Positions 1-5,460 of a stretch of 6,298 nt of DNA are shown in pieces. Position 1 is the stretch's first letter, and each line of letters starts with the position of its first letter. This DNA comes from AWTP1-13 sp041288195. GTDB taxonomy: Bacteria; Pseudomonadota; Alphaproteobacteria; Rhizobiales; Hyphomicrobiaceae. The stretch is taken from NCBI GenBank assembly GCA_041288195.1, contig JBGGME010000363.1, positions 1-6,298 of the forward strand, written 5' to 3'. The notes beneath the pieces are model-generated. The model ran no database searches. It saw nothing but the letters and a program-made list of their open reading frames with translations, and was not told the origin of the DNA. The translations under genes were made by a program, and so were the position numbers.

Positions 1-279
1 GCCCGCTGCCTCTCCGGCAGCTCCTCGATCGCCGCCGCGCTCGATCGCTACCAGGACGCCCGGCTGCCGGTTGCGCGCGACACCGTCCGGCTCGGCCGCC
101 GGCTCGGCGCCTTCATCGAGCGCGGGCTCGAAGGTCCCTGGAGCGATCCCGATCTCGGCCTGGCGCCGCAGACCATCATACGCGTCAGCGCCCGGCCCGT
201 CGCCCACCTCGAGCACGCAGATGTCGGCCTCGCATCGGCAGACAATCGCAAGCAAAGGAACGAGAGCCTGCCCGTTTAA
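1..279 (+). CDS. C-terminal part of a probable FAD-dependent monooxygenase (5' end outside window)
   Basis: Frame 1 is open from the first base to a TAA at 277-279 and gives 92 residues. The segment AALDRYQDARLPVARDTVRL followed by GRRLGAFIE resembles the C-terminal helix of class A flavoprotein hydroxylases (UbiH/salicylate-hydroxylase-like, PF01494-type), in which a pattern of the kind 'aLxxYExxRxPvxxxvvxxgrxlGa' closes the substrate domain. Those enzymes use NAD(P)H and O2 to hydroxylate aromatic or related substrates in the cytoplasm. The FAD-binding GxGxxG and DG motifs would lie upstream and cannot be seen, so the assignment rests on this tail alone. The last 40 or so residues (PWSDPDLGLAPQTIIRVSAR and beyond) are less recognisable. 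The gene runs in the same direction as the operon that follows 75 bases later, so it may belong to the same catabolic locus. Coding character is good, but the family call is moderate. Confidence 0.6.
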   Translation, partial: ARCLSGSSSIAAALDRYQDARLPVARDTVRLGRRLGAFIERGLEGPWSDPDLGLAPQTIIRVSARPVAHLEHADVGLASADNRKQRNESLPV

Positions 280-354
280 GCGTGTGCACAGTCACCCTCG
301 TGCGCGCGGACAACAAAGAGAGCATGATCAGGACCAGGTGAGGAGGAAACGACA
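280..354 (+). other. Intergenic leader upstream of the transporter operon
   Basis: This is the only non-coding gap in the window longer than 25 bases. It holds an 8-base perfect palindrome, TGTGCACA at 283-290, directly after the upstream stop codon, a short TGATCA palindrome at 325-330, and the ribosome binding site at 341-346. I see no convincing -35/-10 promoter pair and no stem followed by a T-run that would make a Rho-independent terminator for the upstream gene. The transporter genes could therefore be co-transcribed with the monooxygenase, or have a promoter whose boxes are not of the sigma-70 consensus type. Confidence 0.5.
341..346 (+). promoter_or_regulatory. Strong Shine-Dalgarno site of the solute-binding protein gene
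   Basis: AGGAGG lies 8 bases before the ATG at 355. It is the best ribosome binding site in the window. It fixes the start of the solute-binding protein and fits the high expression usually needed for a periplasmic binding protein relative to its permeases. Confidence 0.85.
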
Positions 355-1719
355 ATGACCAACAAATCGACAAGCAGGAACAGCCGGAAGGTCACGCGGC
401 GCACGCTCGTGCAAGGTATGGGCGCCGCCGGCCTGGGCGCAACGATGGGCGCACCCTTCGCAGGCCGTGCGTTCGGCCAGGCAAAGGCGCCCGTCAAACT
501 CGCGTTCTGGACCTTCGAGAACCCGCAGCAGCGGCCCTGGATCCACAAGCGCGTCAAGCTCTACATGGAGCAGAACCCGCACGTCACCGTCGACTTCCAG
601 TGGTTCCCGTTCGGCGATCTCGGCAAGAAGATCTCCGTCGGCTTCGCCACCGGCACGGCGCCCGAAGGTTTCGTCAGCCAGGACTGGTTCATGCCGACCT
701 GGATGGACAAGGGCCTGCTGGCGCCGCTCGACGTGCAGCGGCTGGGCTACCCCACCTACGACGCCTTCACCAACGACTTCGCCGCCGCCTTCGTGAAGGG
801 CGCCACCCAGGACGGCAAGGTCTACGGCTACCCGCTGTGGTTCTACGGTTTCTGCAACTACCTCAACACCAAGCAGTTCAAGGAGGTCGGCCTCGACCCC
901 GACAAGGACTGGCCGAAGGACTGGAATCAGTTCGGCGAGGTCGCCAAGAAGCTCACCATCCGCGATGGCAACAAGTTCACGCGCCAGGGCTTCAAATTCG
1001 CCATGCACGCGGCGCAGTGGACCATGATCCAGTTCAATCCGATCCTGATCACCCACGGCGGCCAGTGGTTCGATGCCAGCGGCAAGTGCACGATCAACAA
1101 CGCGGCGGGCGTCAAGGCCATGACCGCGCGCGCCTCCCTCGCCAGGCAGTACGGCGCCGAGGACCCCGCGGACTCCATCGCCACCAATCCGCTGCCGCAG
1201 ATGGACTGGCTCAAAGAGCGCTGCTCGATGTTCTGGTGCCATCCGATCCCGCTCGGCGCCATCAAGTCGCAGAACGAGAAGATGCTGGCGGAGCGCTACT
1301 TCAAGCCGGTCCAGTACCCCGGCGTCGAGCCCGGCAAGGGCATCTCCACGACCTACGGCTTCAACCTGGTCGTCAACGCCCGCGCGCCCAAGGACAAACA
1401 GGAGGCCCTGCAGGACCTCTACAAGTTCATCATGAGCGATCTCATCGACTGCTGGAAGGACACGGCGCCCTTCTCGCTCGCGCGCAAGAGCGGCTGGGCC
1501 GACAATCCCGCCGTCAAGGAGTTCCCGGACGTGGCCGAGATCATCAAGGCCAAGGACCAGGGCGTGTTCCTGCCCCGCTCCGTCGTCTACACCGAGCTCG
1601 CGGACGCCGTGCACCGCGGCGTGCAGAAGATCATGCTCACCAACGCCGACATCAAGACGACGCTCGACGAGGTGGCGGCCGAGGTGGACCGCGCCTCGGC
1701 GAACTACAAGAAGGGATGA
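355..1719 (+). CDS. ABC transporter extracellular solute-binding protein, carbohydrate type (family 1), Tat-exported
   Basis: This 454-residue protein should capture a sugar-like or polyol-like ligand in the periplasm and deliver it to the two permeases encoded directly downstream. The N-terminus carries a twin-arginine signal: a basic stretch, then T14-R15-R16-T17-L18-V19, then an Ala/Gly-rich hydrophobic segment (about residues 20-40) with likely cleavage near AFG-QA (residues 39-43). The mature protein begins with VKLAFWTFEN, the typical first strand of family 1 (MalE/UgpB-like) binding proteins. PQMDWLKERC and TTYGFNLVVN fit the second half of the fold. The length is normal for the family with a signal. 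It is rich in tryptophan (for example W52, W83, W111, W162, W222, W238, W294), as expected for ring stacking with carbohydrates. It also has five cysteines (C167, C245, C290, C295, C366), and Tat export would allow folding before transport. The start is set by the AGGAGG at 341-346. The ligand cannot be deduced. Confidence 0.92.
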   Translation: MTNKSTSRNSRKVTRRTLVQGMGAAGLGATMGAPFAGRAFGQAKAPVKLAFWTFENPQQRPWIHKRVKLYMEQNPHVTVDFQWFPFGDLGKKISVGFATGTAPEGFVSQDWFMPTWMDKGLLAPLDVQRLGYPTYDAFTNDFAAAFVKGATQDGKVYGYPLWFYGFCNYLNTKQFKEVGLDPDKDWPKDWNQFGEVAKKLTIRDGNKFTRQGFKFAMHAAQWTMIQFNPILITHGGQWFDASGKCTINNAAGVKAMTARASLARQYGAEDPADSIATNPLPQMDWLKERCSMFWCHPIPLGAIKSQNEKMLAERYFKPVQYPGVEPGKGISTTYGFNLVVNARAPKDKQEALQDLYKFIMSDLIDCWKDTAPFSLARKSGWADNPAVKEFPDVAEIIKAKDQGVFLPRSVVYTELADAVHRGVQKIMLTNADIKTTLDEVAAEVDRASANYKKG

Positions 1720-2696
1720 CGTCGTCGGGCCCTGTCAAAGAGATGGCAAGCGTATCCAGCACCAACGCGGAGTCGGCGCGCGACGCGGCGCGCCGGCCTC
1801 ACCGCCCGGCCCGGAAGGCGTGGCGGCTGCACTACAGCCGCCGCATCCAGCTCTGGGGGGTGAGCTTCGTCCTCCCCACGCTGCTGTTCTTCGCCGTCTT
1901 CAAGTACGGGCCGATGGTGTGGGCGGTGGAGCTGAGCTTCACCTCCTACGACATGGTGTCCTCGCCACGCGGCATCGGGCTGGAAAACTTCGAGAGCCTG
2001 GCCGCCGACCCGATCTTCCGCCAGAGCCTCTTCAACACCATCGTCTACATCGCCGGCTCCACCGCGCTCATCACGCTGGTGGGGCTGGCGCTGGCGCTCG
2101 CCATCAACACCGCCGTGCCCGGCGCGCGCTACTGCATGAGCGCGATGTTCCTCACCAACCTTATGCCGATCCTGGCGGTGTGCCTGGTGTGGCGCTTCCT
2201 GCTGCACCCCTACGGCCTCGTCAACCAGTTGCTCGCCCCCTTCGGGGTGGATCGCGTCGACTGGCTGACCGACTCGGCGACCGCCATGCCGGCCATCATC
2301 TTCGTCACCGTGTGGCGGTTCGCGCCCTACTTCATGGTGGTGTTCCTGGCCGGCCTGCTCGCCATCCCCGACGACTACTACGAGGCTGCCCAGCTCGACG
2401 GCGCCAACGCCGGGCGCCGCTTCTGGCACGTAACCCTGCCGCTGCTGGCGCCGATGATCTTTTTCGTTATCGTCGTCTCCGCGCTGCTCTCCGCACGCAT
2501 CTTCCTGATGCCCTACATCATCACCGGCGGCGGGCCCGGCAACGCCACGCGCGTGCTCTCCATGCTCATCTACGAGACCGGTTTCTCCTACATGAAGATG
2601 GGGCGCGCCGCTGCGATCTCCGTCGTGCTCTTCACCATCATGATGGTGTTCACGTTCCTGCAGATGCGCATCTTCATGAACCGCGAGCAGGTCTGA
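1716..2696 (+). CDS. Carbohydrate ABC transporter permease, MalF/UgpA-like
   Basis: This 326-residue inner-membrane protein is the first of two permease subunits. A basic, Arg-rich cytoplasmic N-terminus (residues 1-47) precedes six hydrophobic segments at about 49-69, 106-130, 141-163, 190-212, 244-267 and 297-318. The cytoplasmic coupling loop is clear: E223-A224-A225, G229 and L241-P242 make the EAA signature that contacts the ATPase. GGGPGNATRV (271-280) is the typical segment between the last helices of MalF-like subunits. The start chosen is the ATG at 1716, which overlaps the preceding stop as ATGA and implies translational coupling. An in-frame ATG at 1743 (MASVSS) would give 317 residues, and neither start has a strong Shine-Dalgarno site. 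The family is certain, the substrate unknown. Confidence 0.92.
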   Translation: MTSSGPVKEMASVSSTNAESARDAARRPHRPARKAWRLHYSRRIQLWGVSFVLPTLLFFAVFKYGPMVWAVELSFTSYDMVSSPRGIGLENFESLAADPIFRQSLFNTIVYIAGSTALITLVGLALALAINTAVPGARYCMSAMFLTNLMPILAVCLVWRFLLHPYGLVNQLLAPFGVDRVDWLTDSATAMPAIIFVTVWRFAPYFMVVFLAGLLAIPDDYYEAAQLDGANAGRRFWHVTLPLLAPMIFFVIVVSALLSARIFLMPYIITGGGPGNATRVLSMLIYETGFSYMKMGRAAAISVVLFTIMMVFTFLQMRIFMNREQV

Positions 2697-2699
2697 GCC

Positions 2700-3551
2700 A
2701 TGGCCCGCGGCAAAGCGCATGCGGCTTACCGGATCTGGGCTCATTCCCGGCGCTGGCTCGGACTCATGGCGCTTCTCGCACTCACCGTCGGCTTCGTGTT
2801 CCCGATCCTGTGGATGGTGACCACCTCGTTCCAGGCCGGCGAGAAGATGTTCCAGCTCACGACCGAGTGGATCCCCTCGGTGCTGCATCCCGAGAACTAT
2901 CCCAACGCCTGGTCGCGCGCGAACTTCACGCAGTACTTCATCAACAGCGCCATCGTCTCCATCGCCGTGATGGCCGGCAACATCGTGTTCTGCACGCTGG
3001 CCGGCTACGGGCTCGCCAAGTTCCGCTTTCCCGGCGACCGCTTCGTCCTGCTCGCCATCCTGAGCACGCTGATGCTGCCGCTCGAGGTGACGCTGGTGCC
3101 GACCTTCCTGGTGATCCACCAGTTCGGCTGGATGAACACCTACCAGGGCATCATCGGGCCCCTGCTCATCGACGCCTTCGGCGTGTTCCTGATGCGCCAG
3201 TCGATCCTGTCGATCCCCACCGACTACATCGAGGCCGCGCGCATCGACGGGGCGGGAGAGCTGCGCATCCTGCTGCAGATCATCGTGCCGCAGTGCCTGC
3301 CCGCGCTCGCCGTGCTCGCGATCTTCTCCTTCCGCGACAGTTGGGACCAGTTCCTGTGGCCGCTCACGGTCGTGTCGCTGGACCAATACCGCACCTACAA
3401 TCTGGGCCTCGTGCAGTTCGGCGAGGACTACGGCAACCCGCCGACCGAGCAGATGGCAATCGCGGTCTTGGCGACCATCCCCGTGTTCGTGCTGTTCTGG
3501 GTCCTGCAGCGCCTCGTCAACAAGGGCTTCGGCCTCAGCGGCCTGAAGTGA
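2700..3551 (+). CDS. Carbohydrate ABC transporter permease, MalG/UgpE-like
   Basis: This 283-residue protein is the second permease subunit and should pair with the MalF-like protein encoded 3 bases upstream to form the membrane channel. The N-terminal helix (about 20-42) is followed by segments near 82-103, 115-138, 147-166, 200-215 and 253-272. MalG-type hallmarks are visible: FPILWMVTTSFQ after the first helix, AGYGLAKFRFPG (101-112), the coupling loop E178-A179-A180 with G184 and P197, and SFRDSWDQFLWPL (210-222). The end GFGLSGLK matches the usual 'G-x-x-x-G-x-KG' tail of the family. The length is typical. The start ATG at 2700 has only a weak ribosome binding site (a GAG/CAGG stretch before the stop), so it probably depends on re-initiation after the first permease. 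Confidence 0.93.
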   Translation: MARGKAHAAYRIWAHSRRWLGLMALLALTVGFVFPILWMVTTSFQAGEKMFQLTTEWIPSVLHPENYPNAWSRANFTQYFINSAIVSIAVMAGNIVFCTLAGYGLAKFRFPGDRFVLLAILSTLMLPLEVTLVPTFLVIHQFGWMNTYQGIIGPLLIDAFGVFLMRQSILSIPTDYIEAARIDGAGELRILLQIIVPQCLPALAVLAIFSFRDSWDQFLWPLTVVSLDQYRTYNLGLVQFGEDYGNPPTEQMAIAVLATIPVFVLFWVLQRLVNKGFGLSGLK

Positions 3552-3567
3552 GCGGCAATTCGAGATC

Positions 3568-3571
3568 GGAG
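3568..3571 (+). promoter_or_regulatory. Shine-Dalgarno site supporting the GTG start at 3577
   Basis: GGAG sits 5 bases before the GTG at 3577. The same frame is closed by a TGA at 3544-3546, and no other ATG, GTG or TTG lies between that stop and 3577. This site therefore supports the only reasonable start of the binding-fold protein downstream. Confidence 0.6.
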
Positions 3572-3576
3572 CCGAC

Positions 3577-4509
3577 GTGGAGAAGATACGCATAGGAGTG
3601 GCGCACACGGGTGCGGGCATTGCCCCGCTGTTTGCGGCCGTGGACGGGGGCTACCTCCGCGAGCACGGCCTCGAGCCCGAGCTCGTCTCCTGCCCCGGCC
3701 ACCCGCGCGCGCTGCAGGCGCTGCTCTCGGGCGAGGTCGATTTCATCAACTCGGTCGGCGCCGAGCTGATCCTGGCCGACCTGCAGCATCGCGGCGATGC
3801 CGTCGTCATCGCCTCCGCCATCAGCCGCAGCGCCCAGCAGGTGTCGGCGCGGCCGGGCCTCGCGACGCGGGAGGACCTGCGCGGCAAGCGCTGGGGCGTC
3901 ATCACCCGCAACGACGCCGACGAGTGCGCGATCCTGATGGCGTTCGAGCGCTGGGGCTGGGACATCTCGCGCGATGCCAAGATCATCGCCGTCGGCTCCG
4001 AGGCCCCGCGCCTCGACGCGCTGCTCGACGAGAAGCGCGTCGACGTCGCCATCATGCATGCGCCCGAGCCGTTCCAGGCGGCGAAGCGCGGCTGGAACTT
4101 GGTAGAGGACCTCGGCCGCCTCGACGTCGCCTTCCAGAACAGCTGCGCCGCCACCACGCGGCGGCTGATCGCAGCGCGGCCGCTGACGGTCGTCAACTAC
4201 GTGCGCGCCTACTCCCAGGCGGTCTATCGTTTCCGCACCGATCCAGCTTTCGGCATCACCCTTCTTGCCAAGCATACGGGCGAGCCCGATCCTAAGGTCA
4301 TCGAGCAGACCTGGGTGCTGTTCGCCCGGCTGATGGGAGGCATGATGTTTCCGAGCCTCGAGGGCATGCGCTCGGCGCTCTCCGTGTTGCATCGGCTCGG
4401 GGTCGTGCCGCAGTCGCTCACGCCCGAGCAGTTCGTCGACCTTGCGCCGGTGGCAACGCTGGAGCGCGAAGGCTTCTTCGGCCGCTTCATGGCGGGCCTC
4501 GGAAAATAG
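3577..4509 (+). CDS. NMT1/THI5/SsuA-like substrate-binding-fold protein without a signal peptide
   Basis: This 310-residue protein has the type 2 periplasmic-binding fold of the NMT1/SsuA/TauA group. The first strand (KIRIGVAHTG) opens the protein at residue 3, where the mature part of such proteins normally begins. APLFAAVDGGYLREHGLEPE (16-35) is the typical 'P-x-x-x-A-x-x-G-x-[FY]-x-x-x-G-L-x-x-E' opening. ALQALLSGEVDFI (45-57), LRGKRWGV (101-108) and LDALLDEKRVDVAIMHAPEP (146-165) fit the ligand-cleft and second-lobe segments. Family members usually bind sulfonates, nitrate, pyrimidine precursors or aromatic acids for ABC import, while THI5-type members are cytoplasmic enzymes of thiamine pyrimidine synthesis. 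With no export signal and no partner permease of its own class nearby, a cytoplasmic sensor, enzyme or carrier role is as likely as transport. It starts with GTG 25 bases after the permease, in the same operon. The family is clear, the role is not. Confidence 0.85.
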   Translation: MEKIRIGVAHTGAGIAPLFAAVDGGYLREHGLEPELVSCPGHPRALQALLSGEVDFINSVGAELILADLQHRGDAVVIASAISRSAQQVSARPGLATREDLRGKRWGVITRNDADECAILMAFERWGWDISRDAKIIAVGSEAPRLDALLDEKRVDVAIMHAPEPFQAAKRGWNLVEDLGRLDVAFQNSCAATTRRLIAARPLTVVNYVRAYSQAVYRFRTDPAFGITLLAKHTGEPDPKVIEQTWVLFARLMGGMMFPSLEGMRSALSVLHRLGVVPQSLTPEQFVDLAPVATLEREGFFGRFMAGLGK

Positions 4510-4510
4510 C

Positions 4511-4514
4511 GGAG
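4511..4514 (+). promoter_or_regulatory. Possible Shine-Dalgarno site for the GTG start at 4525
   Basis: GGAG lies 10 bases before the GTG at 4525, in the 15-base gap after the preceding stop. The spacing is slightly long. The start is mainly supported by the protein, whose metal-binding DAHHHIW motif starts at residue 7, as expected for the family. Confidence 0.45.
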
Positions 4515-4524
4515 CGAGCAGACC

Positions 4525-5460
4525 GTGCCCGACGCCATCATCGATGCCCATCACCACATCTGGCGCCTGAGCGAGACGCCGTGGCTGCAGGGACCGCCGG
4601 TGCCCCGCATCTTCGGCGCCTACGATGCCATCCGCCGCGACTACGCGATCGCCGACTACCTTGCTGACGCAAAACCGAGCGGGGTCGTCAAGTCGGTGTT
4701 CGTGCAGGTCAACGTCGCACCGGGCAAGGAGGTGGACGAGGCCGCCTGGGTGCAATCGGTCGCCGATGTCAACGGCTTCCCGCATGCGATCACCGCGTAC
4801 GCCGACCTCGCCTCGCCCTCGGTCGCGGACACGCTCGACCGCGAGCTTGCCTGCCGCAACATGCGCGCCATCCGCCAGCAGTTGCACTGGCACGAGAAGC
4901 CGCTCTACCGCTTCGCACCGAAGCCCGACGTCATGAACGACAAAGCCTGGCGCAAGGGGCTCGACGAGGTGCGCCGGCGCGGGCTGATGTTCGAGCTGCA
5001 GGTGTTCGCGAGCCAGATGCCCGATGCCGTCAAGCTCGTGCGCGACTACGCCGATGTGACCTTCATCCTGCTGCACGCCGGCATGCTCGAGGACCGCAGC
5101 GAGGCGGGCTGGGCGCTCTGGCGCGCGGGCATGAAACAGTTGGCCGCGTGCCCGAACGTGGTGGTCAAGCTCTCCGGCCTCGGCACCTTCGACCGCGCGT
5201 GCTCGGCCGAGCGCTGGCGCCCGGTGATCGAGGCGACGATCGACCTCTTCGGTCCGGACCGCTGCATGTTCGGCAGCAACTTTCCGATCGAGAAGCTGTG
5301 GACCGACTACGCGAGCCTCGTGGCCACGTTCCGCGCATCGCTCGCGCGCTTCACCCCCGCTGAGCAGCGCGCCGTGCTGCACGATACCGCCGCGCGCCTC
5401 TACAAGCTGCAGGGGCGCCTGAATGGTCATCGATATGAAGCGAAGCGAGGAAGCCCGTGA
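4525..5460 (+). CDS. Amidohydrolase family 2 / COG3618 TIM-barrel hydrolase, probable lactonase
   Basis: This 311-residue cytoplasmic protein belongs to the amidohydrolase-2 group that includes L-fuconolactonase, L-rhamnonolactonase and 2-pyrone-4,6-dicarboxylate lactonase. The expected substrate is a lactone or similar cyclic ester formed in sugar-acid or aromatic breakdown. Visible motifs in order are the N-terminal DAHHHIW (7-13, HxH pair H9/H11), AIRQQLHWHE (115-124), LMFELQV (154-160), the strand ending ILLHAGM with H184, VVVKLSGLG (212-220) and MFGSNFPIEKL (248-258). The last motif places Asn252 where many family members have the catalytic Asp of 'GSDWP'; a SNFP form is, as far as I recall, common in one branch of COG3618. 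Length and domain order are complete. The gene starts with GTG 15 bases after the preceding stop, and its TGA overlaps the next start as GTGA. The exact substrate is not determined. Confidence 0.88.
   Translation: MPDAIIDAHHHIWRLSETPWLQGPPVPRIFGAYDAIRRDYAIADYLADAKPSGVVKSVFVQVNVAPGKEVDEAAWVQSVADVNGFPHAITAYADLASPSVADTLDRELACRNMRAIRQQLHWHEKPLYRFAPKPDVMNDKAWRKGLDEVRRRGLMFELQVFASQMPDAVKLVRDYADVTFILLHAGMLEDRSEAGWALWRAGMKQLAACPNVVVKLSGLGTFDRACSAERWRPVIEATIDLFGPDRCMFGSNFPIEKLWTDYASLVATFRASLARFTPAEQRAVLHDTAARLYKLQGRLNGHRYEAKRGSP
5447..5451 (+). promoter_or_regulatory. Shine-Dalgarno site of the dehydrogenase gene inside the hydrolase 3' end
   Basis: GAGGA lies 5 bases before the GTG at 5457, embedded in the last codons of the hydrolase gene. 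It supports the GTGA overlap as the real start, since the next in-frame ATG (5487) falls inside the Rossmann GMIGLG motif. Confidence 0.7.

Noticed and set aside
280..320. Rho-independent terminator after the monooxygenase gene
   Set aside because: Short GC palindromes exist, but there is no long stem and no T-run following.
300..328. Possible -10 box (CATGAT at 323-328) before the transporter operon
   Set aside because: Only four of six bases match TATAAT, and the region 17 bases upstream (GTGCGC) bears no likeness to a -35 box, so a promoter cannot be supported.
328..1614. Minus-strand open frame of 428 codons opposite the solute-binding protein
   Set aside because: It is the complement of a strongly biased coding frame, with no family motifs and no plausible ribosome binding site context.
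600..1715. Upstream in-frame extension of the first permease, giving a 698-residue fusion
   Set aside because: The extra part is an out-of-frame reading of the solute-binding protein gene, rich in Arg, Gln and His and without domains. The permease itself starts at the ATGA overlap.
1820..3595. Plus-strand open frame of 591 codons overlapping both permeases
   Set aside because: It is an out-of-frame shadow that is Arg/His/Pro-rich, crosses the boundary between two genuine genes and has no domain.
1704..3620. Open reading frame of 638 codons on the minus strand across the permease genes
   Set aside because: It is a shadow of GC-rich codon bias. The translation is repetitive in His, Glu, Asp, Gly, Arg and Val, has no recognisable domain, and lies opposite two clear permeases.
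3535..5430. Open reading frame of 631 codons on the minus strand across the binding-fold protein and the hydrolase
   Set aside because: It has the same low-complexity composition and lies antisense to two well-supported genes. It spans gene boundaries without respecting them.
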